Source: Streptomyces sp. GESEQ-4
GTDB taxonomy: Bacteria; Actinomycetota; Actinomycetes; Streptomycetales; Streptomycetaceae
Reading direction: 5' to 3'
Assembly (NCBI RefSeq): GCF_017948455.1
Contig: NZ_JAFFSU010000002.1
Location: 372,001-436,000 of the forward strand
DNA: 64,000 bases
A program made the position numbers and the translations under genes. A model generated the notes under the pieces. The model was not told the DNA's origin, did not search any database, and saw nothing but the letters and a program-made list of their open reading frames with translations. This document shows positions 17,915 through 26,555 of the stretch, piece by piece. The stretch's first letter is position 1. Every line of letters begins with the position of its first letter.

Positions 17915-20007
17915 CGGCCGGGCTGAAGTCCCGGCAGAAGGCCCGTCACAAACAGACCCGTGACCCCCGCGGCCACTGGCTGTTGCTGGCGCTCACCCTC
18001 CCCGCACTGTTCGCCGCCCTGCTCTTCCAGGGCTGGACCGAGCACGAGGTCGATGCCGCGAAGACGCGGTCGCCGTGCACCTCGCCCGTGCCGGATGCCG
18101 TGGCGAAGGGCGGGCCGGTGATCGGGATCAACCGCGGCGGGATACAGACGGCGGCGATGCCGCCCCGCACCGTGGCGCTCACCTTCGACGGCGGGCCCGA
18201 CCCCCTCTGGACTCCGCGCCTCCTCGACCTGCTGCGCACGAAGGGCGCTCGCGCCACCTTCTTCGTCAAGGGCGCCCAGGCGGCGCGGTACCCCGACCTG
18301 ATCCGGCGGATCCGCGCCGAGGGGCACGAGATCGGCTCCAACACGTACACCGGTGCCGTTCTCGGCGAGTCCTCGCCGCCCCGCTTCGAGGCCGAACTCG
18401 GCATGACCCAGGCCGCGTTGGCGGGCGCCACCGGCCTGCACACCAATCTGCTGCGGATGCCGCGGACCACGACACCGGACACCCTGTGCGGCCGCGAGTG
18501 GCAGGCGGCCCGTCGTGCCACCGCCTTCGGCTATGTGCTCGTCGCCGCCGACAAGGGGTCGCGGAAGCCGGCGCTGGGGACGGTCAGGCAGCTGAGCCAG
18601 ACGGCCGGCGCGTACCAGGAGGCGAAGAAGCTGCTCGGGAACCGGAACGTCGACCGTTTCACCACCGTCTCCGCGGGGCTCGATCTCGTCCCCTACTCGT
18701 CCGCCTCCACCGTCGACCGCTGGCAGGGCCAGGGGCTGATCTGGGCCACGGCCGCCGGGCGCGCCTTCTCCACGGCCATGATCTGGACCCTCGGCCTCGC
18801 CGGCGGCCTCGGTGTGCTGCGGCTGCTTCTGCTCGCCCTGTTCGCCCGGGCCCATGTGCGCAGACTGGAGCGGTTCCAGCCGGGGGCGCCCTGGATGCGG
18901 GAGGTGACCGGGCCGGTGACGGTGCTCGTACCGGCGTACAACGAAGAGGTCGGCATCGAGTCCACCGTCCGCTCGCTGCTCGACTCCACCCACCAGGCGC
19001 TGCAGATCATCGTGATCGACGACGGGTCGACCGACCGTACAGCCGAGATCGCCGAGGGGATCGGGGATCCGCGCGTGGAGGTGATCCGCAAGCCCAACGA
19101 GGGCAAGGCCGCCGCCCTCAACATCGGGCTGGCGCAGGCGCGGTACGACATCGTGGTGATGGTCGACGCCGACACCGTCTTCGAGCGCGATGCCGTTCAG
19201 CGGCTCATCCAGCCACTCGCGCACGCGGCCGTTGGCGCTGTCAGCGGCAACACCAAGGTCGGCAACCGCCGCAGACTGCTGGCCCGATGGCAGCACCTGG
19301 AGTACGTCTTCGGGTTCAACCTCGACCGGCGCATGTTCGAGGTCCTGGAGTGCATGACGACGGTGCCCGGTGCCATCGGCGCCTTCCGCCGGGACGCGGT
19401 GCTGGCCGTCGGCGGGCTCAGCGAGGACACCCTCGCCGAGGACACCGACCTCACGATGGCGATGTGGCGGGCGGGCTGGCGGGTGCTGTACGAGGAGTCC
19501 GCCGTCGCCTGGACCGAAGTGCCCACGTCCGTACGCCAGTTGTGGCAGCAGCGGTACCGCTGGTGCTACGGCACGATCCAGGCGATGTGGAAGCACCGGG
19601 GCGCCTTCTTCGGCAGGGGCACGGCCGGGCGGTTCGGCCGGCGCGGACTGCCGTACATCGCGCTCTTCCAGGTCGCCCTGCCGCTCCTCGCGCCCGTCAT
19701 CGACGTCTACGCGCTGTACGGGGTGCTGTTCCGCGATCCGCTGGAGTCGGCCCTGGTGTGGTTCGCCTTCCTCGGCGTCCAGCTCGTGACGTCCGGCTAC
19801 GCCCTGAGACTCGACGGTGAGCGGCTGCGGACGCTGTGGACGATGCCGTTCCAGATCATCGTCTACCGGCAGCTGATGTACCTGGTCGTCATCCAGTCCC
19901 TGGTCGCCCTGCTGCTCGGCAGCCGGCTGAAGTGGCACCGCGTCAAGCGGTCGGGCTCGGCCGCTGAACAGATCGGCGGTCCCGTTCCGTACAAGAGTCT
20001 GCGTTGA
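17911..20007 (+). CDS. Membrane polysaccharide synthase: NodB-like domain fused to GT2 glycosyltransferase
   Basis: The architecture resembles MatB of Streptomyces, which makes a poly-N-acetylglucosamine-like matrix. Length 698 residues. After a basic N-terminus and a membrane segment (about 23-43), residues about 85-270 are a NodB-type deacetylase fold outside the membrane; residues about 345-600 are a processive GT2 domain with IDDGSTD, DAD, EDTD and Q547-x-x-R-W; three to four membrane segments follow. In NodB motif 1, TFDGGP has Gly94 in place of the zinc-binding Asp. In motif 2, GHEIGSNTYTGA has Asn144 and Gly148 in place of both zinc-binding His. Deacetylase activity is therefore unlikely. 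GTG 17911 is set by GGGGGAGG nine bases upstream. An LCP gene follows. Confidence 0.9.
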   Translation: MTAGLKSRQKARHKQTRDPRGHWLLLALTLPALFAALLFQGWTEHEVDAAKTRSPCTSPVPDAVAKGGPVIGINRGGIQTAAMPPRTVALTFDGGPDPLWTPRLLDLLRTKGARATFFVKGAQAARYPDLIRRIRAEGHEIGSNTYTGAVLGESSPPRFEAELGMTQAALAGATGLHTNLLRMPRTTTPDTLCGREWQAARRATAFGYVLVAADKGSRKPALGTVRQLSQTAGAYQEAKKLLGNRNVDRFTTVSAGLDLVPYSSASTVDRWQGQGLIWATAAGRAFSTAMIWTLGLAGGLGVLRLLLLALFARAHVRRLERFQPGAPWMREVTGPVTVLVPAYNEEVGIESTVRSLLDSTHQALQIIVIDDGSTDRTAEIAEGIGDPRVEVIRKPNEGKAAALNIGLAQARYDIVVMVDADTVFERDAVQRLIQPLAHAAVGAVSGNTKVGNRRRLLARWQHLEYVFGFNLDRRMFEVLECMTTVPGAIGAFRRDAVLAVGGLSEDTLAEDTDLTMAMWRAGWRVLYEESAVAWTEVPTSVRQLWQQRYRWCYGTIQAMWKHRGAFFGRGTAGRFGRRGLPYIALFQVALPLLAPVIDVYALYGVLFRDPLESALVWFAFLGVQLVTSGYALRLDGERLRTLWTMPFQIIVYRQLMYLVVIQSLVALLLGSRLKWHRVKRSGSAAEQIGGPVPYKSLR

Positions 20008-20043
20008 CGTTGACCCTTCGAGCAGAACCAGCGGGACGGGTGG

Positions 20044-21246
20044 ATGAACGACTGGACCGAGCATCCAGGAGACCACCAGGCGGCAGACGGCCGGCCGGGA
20101 GGCCGCCGGCCGGCGAGCGCGGTGCCGGGCGCCGCACCACCGTCCCCGGCGGTGCCCCCGCCCTCGACCCGCACCGCCCCCCTGCCCGGCATGCCGTCGC
20201 CCGCCACCCCCGGCCGCTACGACCAGAGCGCCTACGACCGCCGCGGCCAAGGCCACGGCCGCCGCCGTCCCCGACGCCACCGCGTCGCGCGGACGGTGGC
20301 CGTCCTGTCGGCGGCGCTGCTGCTCTCCGTCGTCGGCACGTACGTCTGGGCCGACACCCGCCTCAACCAGGAGGTCGACCTCGGTGCGCTCACCGGCCGG
20401 GCGCCGCTCGGCGAGGGCACCAACTACCTGGTCGTGGGCTCCGACAGCCGCGCGGGCCTGTCCCTGGAGGAGCAGCAGGACCTCAACACCGGCTCGACCG
20501 AGGGCCGCCGCACCGACTCGGTGATCCTGCTGCACACCGGGGCCGGCGGCACCACGATGCTGAGCCTGCCGCGCGACTCCTGGGTGACCCTCCCGCCGTA
20601 CGTCGACCCGGACACCGGCAGGCGCTATCCCGCCACACCGAACAAGCTCAACGCGGCGTTCTCACTCGGCGGCCCCGACCTGCTCGTCCGTACCGTGGAA
20701 CGCAACACCGGCGTGCGCATCGACCACTACGCGGAGATCGGCTTCGCCGGCTTCGTGGGCGTCGTCGACGCGGTCGGCGGGGTCGACATGTGCCTGGAGC
20801 GGGCCGTGAAGGACAAGGACTCCGGGGCCGACCTGCCCAGAGGCTGCCAGACCCTCGACGGCGCCGAGGCACTGGCGTTCGTACGGCAGCGCAAACAGGA
20901 GGCCGAGGGCGACCTGGGGCGCACCCGCAACCAGCAGAAGTTCCTGGCTGCGCTCGCCCAGAAGGCGGTCACGCCCTCCACCCTCCTCGACCCGACCAAG
21001 TCGGTCCCCACGGCCGAGGCGGGCCTCGACACGCTGATCGTGGACAAGGACACGGAACTGCCCGACCTCGTGTCGCTGTTCGAGGCGATGCGGAAGGCCG
21101 CGTCGGGGAAGGGCAGCCAGCTCAACGTGCCCGTCTCCAACCCGAATCTCCGTACCTCCAAGGGCAGCGCGGTGCAATGGGACGAGCGGCGGGCGCGGGC
21201 CTTGTTCTCGGCGCTGCGGAACGATGAGGCGGTACCAGCGGGCTAA
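20044..21246 (+). CDS. LytR-CpsA-Psr (LCP) family cell-envelope protein
   Basis: LCP proteins attach undecaprenyl-phosphate-linked glycopolymers to peptidoglycan. This 400-residue protein has a Pro/Arg-rich cytoplasmic N-terminus (1-80), one membrane anchor (about 82-104, VARTVAVLSAALLLSVVG) and an outside LCP domain with NYLVVGSDSRAG, GRRTDSVILLH, LPRDSWV, KLNAAFSLGG and a late ALAFVRQRK. The Arg and Asp residues that bind lipid pyrophosphate are present. It lies 36 bases after the polysaccharide synthase on the same strand, so it may anchor that polymer to the wall. Confidence 0.94.
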   Translation: MNDWTEHPGDHQAADGRPGGRRPASAVPGAAPPSPAVPPPSTRTAPLPGMPSPATPGRYDQSAYDRRGQGHGRRRPRRHRVARTVAVLSAALLLSVVGTYVWADTRLNQEVDLGALTGRAPLGEGTNYLVVGSDSRAGLSLEEQQDLNTGSTEGRRTDSVILLHTGAGGTTMLSLPRDSWVTLPPYVDPDTGRRYPATPNKLNAAFSLGGPDLLVRTVERNTGVRIDHYAEIGFAGFVGVVDAVGGVDMCLERAVKDKDSGADLPRGCQTLDGAEALAFVRQRKQEAEGDLGRTRNQQKFLAALAQKAVTPSTLLDPTKSVPTAEAGLDTLIVDKDTELPDLVSLFEAMRKAASGKGSQLNVPVSNPNLRTSKGSAVQWDERRARALFSALRNDEAVPAG

Positions 21247-21258
21247 GCGGGACCGGCA

Positions 21259-21372
21259 GCGCCCCGAAGGGGCGCGGGGAACTGCGCGACCAGCCACGAC
21301 GGCGCCGCAGACAACACACAACCCGGCGCGGCCCCGCGGCGGAGCCGCATATCGACACAGCCAGCGGAGCGC
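21259..21372. repeat. GC-rich intergenic repeat, copy A
   Basis: Begins with the palindrome GCGCCCC-GAA-GGGGCGC, continues CGGGGAACTGCGCGACCAGC and ends CCGCATAT...CCAGCGGAGCGC. Copies B (58780-58869) and C (62897-62990) share the same start and end. It fills the space between the convergent LCP and acyl-CoA dehydrogenase-like genes and may double as a terminator. Confidence 0.85.
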
Positions 21373-21376
21373 TCAG

Positions 21377-22564
21377 TCACAGGAACGGCGTTCCCGCGTC
21401 GAGCCCGGACAGCACCCGACCGTACAGCTCCAGGTTGGTGGCCGGGTTGACGAACGAATGCAGGCTCAGCGCTCGCAGATCGCGCACGGTCCGCTGAATG
21501 GGCACATCCCGGTGCAGGGACGAAGCACCGGATGCCGAGCCGATCAGCTCGGCGGCCTCCGTGCACAGCCGCGCCACATAGCCGCTGCCCGCCCGGATCC
21601 GCGCACGTTCCTCGGTCGTGTACGGCTCCCCGCTCGCCGCCCGTGACTCGATCAGCGTGACGATGTCGCCGGTCTGCAACTCGGCACAGGAGATCTTCAT
21701 CGCGGCCTCGGCCGCCTGCAGATGCGTGACGGCGGCCTCGCTCTGCCGCTCGTAGAAGGTGTACGTGATGCCGCGCCGGTGGATCCGCTCCCGGAACTCG
21801 GCCAGCGCCGAGCGCGCCAGGCCGAGCGCGTTCGGCGTCGTCCACGCGCAGAACAGCATCAGCACCGGCATCCGGTAGAACGGGTCGTCCGCGTTGGCCT
21901 TGGACGGGAACTGCCCGGCCAGCAACGGCCCGACCGGCAGCACGCGATGAGCCGGTACGGCGATGTCCCGGGCGACGACACTGTTGCTGCCGCTCCCCGC
22001 CAGCCCCGTCACATGCCAGTCGTCGAGGACCTCCAGCTCGGCCATGGGAACGGCGGCCCACAGGATCTCGGGAGGCCCGTCGCCGGACTCGACCCGTGCG
22101 GTGAGCAGATGCCAGTCGGCGTCCTGACAGCCGGTCGCGAAGGGCGAGGTGCCGTTGACGACGTACCCGTCCTCGGTGGGGACGGCCGTGGCGTCCGGGA
22201 TGAGAGTGCCGCTGACCCGTACGTCCGGGCCGGTGAAGATCTCGTCCTGCGCCTCGTCGGGGAACAGCGCCGCGATGTACGCGCACCCCGCCTGGATCAA
22301 CGCCATGAACCCGGCGGAACCGCACGCGGCGGAGACCTCGGCCAGCGCGTCGACCTGGGTGCGCAGGCTGCTCTGACAACCGCCGTACCGCCGGGGCACG
22401 TTCATCCGGAAGACCCCGGCCTCGGTGAGCGCGGCGACGACTTCGGGCGTGACGCGCCGTTCCTGCTCGGTGCGGACGGCGTGTTCGCGGATGAGGGGAC
22501 GTAACGCCCGTACGCGGTCGACGAGTTCGGCGTCGGCACCGGGCGGCGCGGGTAACGGAGTCAT
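21377..22564 (-). CDS. Acyl-CoA dehydrogenase-like flavoprotein, possibly a class D monooxygenase
   Basis: A 395-residue protein with the acyl-CoA dehydrogenase fold. The N-terminal helical domain (LRPLIREHAVRTEQERRV, VFRMNVPRRYGG), the central beta domain (VNGTSPFATGCQDADWHLL, VTGLAGSGSNSVV) and the C-terminal helices (FYERQSEAAVTHLQAAEAA) fit best with the DszC/HsaA/HpaB-type subgroup, which uses reduced flavin to hydroxylate substrates. No flavin reductase is adjacent, so the reaction is uncertain. ATG 22564 is preferred over an upstream frame with poor composition. The CdaR gene lies 64 bases upstream on the same strand. Confidence 0.82.
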   Translation of the reverse strand: MTPLPAPPGADAELVDRVRALRPLIREHAVRTEQERRVTPEVVAALTEAGVFRMNVPRRYGGCQSSLRTQVDALAEVSAACGSAGFMALIQAGCAYIAALFPDEAQDEIFTGPDVRVSGTLIPDATAVPTEDGYVVNGTSPFATGCQDADWHLLTARVESGDGPPEILWAAVPMAELEVLDDWHVTGLAGSGSNSVVARDIAVPAHRVLPVGPLLAGQFPSKANADDPFYRMPVLMLFCAWTTPNALGLARSALAEFRERIHRRGITYTFYERQSEAAVTHLQAAEAAMKISCAELQTGDIVTLIESRAASGEPYTTEERARIRAGSGYVARLCTEAAELIGSASGASSLHRDVPIQRTVRDLRALSLHSFVNPATNLELYGRVLSGLDAGTPFL

Positions 22565-22628
22565 GCACGCACCGTCACCCGGACGACCGGACGTGTCAAC
22601 AACGCCCGCAACGCCGGGAATTGAACGG

Positions 22629-23825
22629 CTATCCGTCGGCCGTCGTGGTGCCGTCCCCCAGTTCGTCGGCCAGACAGGCGAGGTACAGGGCCATGGTCGT
22701 GCGGTGCTCACGGAGCGGACGGCCGGTGATCTGCTCGATCTTGTTCATGCGGTAGACGACGGTGTTGCGGTGGATGTGCAGGGCAGCGGACGTGCGGACG
22801 AGATTGAATCCGCTCTCGCACCAGGCGGTGATCGTGTCGCGCAGTACCGGCCAGTCCGGCTGGGCCCGCAGTCTTGCCGCGGCCCGTTCGATCAGACGGT
22901 TGCGTGTGGGCTGGCTCACCGTCGCCAGGACCTGGTGGACGCGTAGATCGGCGATCAGGTGGACCGATGTGTCGACCGCGACGCGGCCGCCGAGGCGGAG
23001 CGCGTCGCGGGCGTCCTGGTACGAGTCGTGCAGCCCGGCCACGGAGACGGCCGGTTCGCCGATCCCCGCGCGGGCGTCGAGGCCGTCCTGCGCGGCGATG
23101 ATGTCGGTGATTCTCCGGCAGTCGTCGATCAGGGAAGCGACCTCGGTCCGGGCCGGGAGCCGGCGCAGTACGCCGATCCAGCCGGGAGCCGTGGAGGCGA
23201 CGATGTCCTGGGGATCGGCGAAGACCTCCCGAACCGTGCGGAGCAGTTCCGAGCGGACCAGCGCCATGTCCCGGGTCGGGGCGCCCTGACGTCGGGCAGC
23301 CGTGGCGGGCACGCTCACCTCGAACGCCACCGCGACCCGCTCGAGCCGTAGGTCGTAGCCGAGCTCGGCGGCCCGGAACACGAGGAAGTCGCCTTCGACG
23401 ACGTGAGGGTCGTAGGAGGCGATGTCGGCGAGCAGCGTCTCCGTTGCCCGTTCCGCGAGCAGGCGGGAGCGCAGCATCACGGATTCCCTGAGCAGGATCT
23501 CCGTCTGGCGCTTCACCAGCAGCCCGAAGCGGCGTACTTGAGCAGGGGTTCCGGTGATGCCGACCGTTCCCACCGCCTGCCCGTCCGAGACCAGCGGCAG
23601 GGTCACACCCGGGCGCACCCCACGCAGCTGCTGGGCCTGCAACGCGTTGTGCGTGGCGGCCTCCTGAGTGCGGATCACATCGACCGACGCCTCATGGAAG
23701 GACCCGACCCGGCTGGTGTCGCCGCTGCCGATGACCATGCCGTCCGCATCGGTGATCAGCACATTGAAGCCGATGACGGCGGAGGTGTCCCCGGCGATCT
23801 CCTGTGCGAGTGACGGGCTCAGCAC
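22629..23825 (-). CDS. CdaR/PucR family transcriptional regulator (sugar diacid-type sensor)
   Basis: About 398 residues. Residues about 1-135 match the putative sugar-diacid recognition domain (SLAQEIAGDTSAVIGFNVLI, SFHEASVDVIRTQEAATHNA), followed by a GGDEF-like middle region and a C-terminal PucR-type HTH (LVRTSAALHIHRNTVVYRMN). GTG 23825 is chosen because GGGAGG lies seven bases upstream and the family start matches; the open frame extends further. It is divergent from the ABC transporter operon, so an organic or amino acid related ligand is likely. The flavoprotein gene downstream could be co-transcribed. Confidence 0.9.
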   Translation of the reverse strand: MLSPSLAQEIAGDTSAVIGFNVLITDADGMVIGSGDTSRVGSFHEASVDVIRTQEAATHNALQAQQLRGVRPGVTLPLVSDGQAVGTVGITGTPAQVRRFGLLVKRQTEILLRESVMLRSRLLAERATETLLADIASYDPHVVEGDFLVFRAAELGYDLRLERVAVAFEVSVPATAARRQGAPTRDMALVRSELLRTVREVFADPQDIVASTAPGWIGVLRRLPARTEVASLIDDCRRITDIIAAQDGLDARAGIGEPAVSVAGLHDSYQDARDALRLGGRVAVDTSVHLIADLRVHQVLATVSQPTRNRLIERAAARLRAQPDWPVLRDTITAWCESGFNLVRTSAALHIHRNTVVYRMNKIEQITGRPLREHRTTMALYLACLADELGDGTTTADG

Positions 23826-23971
23826 CAGGCTTCCTCCCGTCGCGGGAATGGACCGGGAATGGACCGGGAACGGGTCGCGGGTCGGCCGGCGGCTGGACGC
23901 ACCGTACAGCATGCCGAGGAATATCCGCCGCAAGTTCGTACGAAGTGACCGGTGACGTGGTGAGGTCCTGT

Positions 23972-23984
23972 CCATAGCGTATGG
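23972..23984. promoter_or_regulatory. Small dyad between CdaR gene and ABC operon
   Basis: CCATA-GCG-TATGG is a perfect 5-bp-arm palindrome in the 247-base divergent interval. It is a possible regulator site. The ribosome site GGAAGG (24058-24063) for the solute-binding protein lies further on. Confidence 0.35.
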
Positions 23985-24072
23985 GCCCAATCACCTCCCC
24001 GCCGGAGGCACAGCGCGGTGAAACGGCGGGCTCCTTCAGCTCCCTCAGCACTGATTCGGAAGGCCCACGCCC

Positions 24073-25005
24073 ATGATCCGTACACGATCGCTCGCCGGCG
24101 GTTTGTCGGTAATGCTCCTGATGCTGACGGTCACCGCCTGTGGCTCGGGCGAGGATGACGCCCCCAAGAACGTGTCCGCCGAGACCGCCGCCCTGGGCAC
24201 GCTCACGCCCGGCGTCATCAAGGTCGCCGTACAGCCGTACGCTCCGTACACCAGTGTCGAGGGCGACAAGATCGTCGGCCTGGACGGCGACATCCTCACC
24301 TACGTGTCCGAGAAACTGGGCCTGGAGATAGAGCCCCAGGTGACGGACTTCGCCGGCATGCTCGCGGGCGTGCAGTCCCGCCGCGTGGACATCACCATCG
24401 GCGGTGTCGCCTGGTCCGCCGACCGGCAGAAGCAGGGGCTGTTCACCGATCCGCCGTACTACTCGCCCCCGGCCATGGCCGTCCGCAGCGGGAAGACCTA
24501 CAAGACCGTCGACGACCTGAAGGGCCTGGAACTCGGCACGGTCGAGGGCTATGTGTGGGTCAAGTCCATCCAGGCCGTCCCCGACGCCAAGCTGCACGCC
24601 TACCCCGACGCCAACGGAGTCTTCGACGACCTCGGCGCGGGCCGCGTCGACGTCGGGTTCCTCGACCCGCTGATCATCATCGCGGCACAGAAGGAACGGC
24701 CCGACCTGAAGATCGACACCCAGTACCTGACACCCCCGACCGCGGCCGAGGTCGAGGCCAAGCCCGACTACCAGTACTTCCAGCCCTACCAGACCGGCTT
24801 CTACCTGCCCCAGAAGGCCACCAAGCTGGAGAAGGCGATCTCCGCCGAGATCGACGCCATGTACCAGAACGGCGAGATGGAGAAGCTCGTCAAGAAGTAC
24901 GGCGGCGATCCCGAGCAGTTCCTGAAGCCCGCCGCCGATGTCGCCACCGCGCGCCGCGGAGTGGACCGGCCCCAGGACTGGACCCCGCCGTCCATCGGTG
25001 AGTGA
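24073..25005 (+). CDS. ABC transporter solute-binding lipoprotein (polar amino acid type)
   Basis: A 310-residue extracytoplasmic receptor. The signal peptide ends in a lipobox (LTVTAC, Cys about 23), so it is lipid-anchored. The family 3 binding fold is clear: GVIKVAVQPYAPYTS, GLDGDILTYVSEKLGLE, VDITIGGVAWSADR, LGTVEGYVWV and a final KLVKKYGGDP. The permease gene starts 9 bases downstream. The D-amino acid dehydrogenase-like enzyme at the end of the operon suggests an amino acid or its D-form as ligand. Confidence 0.93.
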   Translation: MIRTRSLAGGLSVMLLMLTVTACGSGEDDAPKNVSAETAALGTLTPGVIKVAVQPYAPYTSVEGDKIVGLDGDILTYVSEKLGLEIEPQVTDFAGMLAGVQSRRVDITIGGVAWSADRQKQGLFTDPPYYSPPAMAVRSGKTYKTVDDLKGLELGTVEGYVWVKSIQAVPDAKLHAYPDANGVFDDLGAGRVDVGFLDPLIIIAAQKERPDLKIDTQYLTPPTAAEVEAKPDYQYFQPYQTGFYLPQKATKLEKAISAEIDAMYQNGEMEKLVKKYGGDPEQFLKPAADVATARRGVDRPQDWTPPSIGE

Positions 25006-25014
25006 GGGGCTGAC

Positions 25015-25764
25015 ATGTCCGATCTCTTTCAAGTCCCCTGGTCCGACTACCGGCCCGACCTGCTGGACGCGCTGTGGCGCACCCTCTCCTACACGGTGGT
25101 GAGCTTCGTCGGCGCCGTGCTCCTGGGCCTCGCCGTGGCGCTGCTCAGGCTGAGCAGGGCATGGCCGCTGCGCGCGGTCGCCGCCGTCTACACCGAGCTG
25201 TTCAAGAACATCCCCCTGCTCGCCATCATCTTCCTGGCCTACTTCGGCCTGGCCTCGGCGGGGATCCGGCTGGACGTCTTCACCGCCGGATGCCTGAGCC
25301 TGGTCGTCTTCTACGCCGCCTACCTGTCCGAGATCTTCCGCTCCGCGATCAGCGGCGTGCACAACGGGCAGACTGAGGCAGGGCAGGCACTGGGACTCGG
25401 CAGGGCGGGAATCTTCAGTCACATCGTCCTGCCGCAGGCCGTACGCCAGGCGCTGCCCGGGACCAACACGATGCTCGTCGACCTGCTGAAGTCCACTTCG
25501 CTGCTGGTCACCGTCTCCGCCGCCGAGCTGATGTCCGAAGGGCGGCTCATCACCTCGGCCACGTTCCGGGCCCTGGAGGTGTATCTCGTCATCTCCGCCA
25601 TCTACTTCGCCCTGTGCTACCCGCTCTCCCAACTGCTGCTTCTGCTGGAGCGGAAGGTACGGGCAGGCGTCCCCCTGTCCCCGTGGCGACGACGGCGCCT
25701 GCGGGCGGCGCGCGCCCTGCTCGCCCAGGATCTGAGCGCCGACGTGAAGGCAGGTGCCGTATGA
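25015..25764 (+). CDS. Amino acid ABC transporter permease
   Basis: A 249-residue inner-membrane subunit with about five transmembrane helices and the HisM/GlnP-type cytoplasmic EAA loop (GQTEAGQALGLGRAGIFSHI, then VLPQAVRQALPG). ATG 25015 follows the binding protein closely, and its TGA overlaps the ATPase ATG (ATGA). A single permease gene means it probably acts as a homodimer. Confidence 0.95.
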   Translation: MSDLFQVPWSDYRPDLLDALWRTLSYTVVSFVGAVLLGLAVALLRLSRAWPLRAVAAVYTELFKNIPLLAIIFLAYFGLASAGIRLDVFTAGCLSLVVFYAAYLSEIFRSAISGVHNGQTEAGQALGLGRAGIFSHIVLPQAVRQALPGTNTMLVDLLKSTSLLVTVSAAELMSEGRLITSATFRALEVYLVISAIYFALCYPLSQLLLLLERKVRAGVPLSPWRRRRLRAARALLAQDLSADVKAGAV

Positions 25765-26555
25765 CCGAGCCAGTCACCGCCGCGCAGACCACATCGGCGG
25801 CGCCGCCCGAGGCCGTCGTGCGGATCGGCGGGCTGAGCAAGTCCTTCGACGGCAGGCTGGTGCTCGACGACGTCCACCTGACCATCGACCGGGGCCGCAT
25901 CGTCAGCGTCATCGGACAGAGCGGCGGCGGGAAGACGACCTTGATGCGCTGCGTCAACCTGCTGGAACGGCCCGACCGGGGCACGGTCGAGGTCGCCGGA
26001 GAGGTGGTGCACCAGGACGGCCGCACGGTCTGTCGCGACCTGGCCCGGCTGCGCCGCACCGTGGGCATGGTCTTCCAGCGGTTCAACCTGTTCCCGCACC
26101 TCACCGCCGTGGAGAACGTCGTCCTGGCCCAGCGCAAGGCGGGCACCCCGGAGTCGGAGGCGCTGGAGCGTGCCGTCGCGCTGCTGCGCCGGGTCGGCGT
26201 CGCCCACCGTGCCCTCGCCCTGCCCGACCAGCTCTCCGGCGGCGAGCAGCAACGCGTCGCCATCGCGCGGGCGCTCGCCCTCAAGCCCGAGTTGCTGCTC
26301 TTCGACGAGCCCACGTCCTCCCTCGACCCCGAGGCCACCCGGGAGGTGCTGAGCGTCATGCGCGAACTCGCCGCGGACGGAATGACGATGATGCTGGTCA
26401 CCCACGAACTCCCCTTCGCCCGCGAGGTGGCCGACCATGTCGTCTTCGTCGACGGCGGCCGGATCGTGGAGGAGGGCAGGCCCGAGGACGTTCTCGGAGC
26501 ACCCGCCGAGGCCCGCACCCGGGAGTTCCTCGCCTCGTACGGATCCGCGTCATGA
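25761..26555 (+). CDS. Amino acid ABC transporter ATP-binding protein
   Basis: A 264-residue ATPase of the GlnQ/HisP type: Walker A GQSGGGKTT, Q-loop VFQRFNLFPHLT, signature LSGGEQQRVAIARAL, Walker B LLLFDEPTSSLDPE and H-loop VTHELPFARE are all present, so it should be active. It energises the permease encoded just before it. Start and stop both overlap neighbours by four bases. Confidence 0.96.
   Translation: MTEPVTAAQTTSAAPPEAVVRIGGLSKSFDGRLVLDDVHLTIDRGRIVSVIGQSGGGKTTLMRCVNLLERPDRGTVEVAGEVVHQDGRTVCRDLARLRRTVGMVFQRFNLFPHLTAVENVVLAQRKAGTPESEALERAVALLRRVGVAHRALALPDQLSGGEQQRVAIARALALKPELLLFDEPTSSLDPEATREVLSVMRELAADGMTMMLVTHELPFAREVADHVVFVDGGRIVEEGRPEDVLGAPAEARTREFLASYGSAS

Noticed and set aside
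17614..20535. A 973-codon minus-strand frame opposite rpoA and the polysaccharide synthase
   Set aside because: Arg/Gly/Ala/Val-rich shadow of strongly coding plus-strand genes; no family resemblance.
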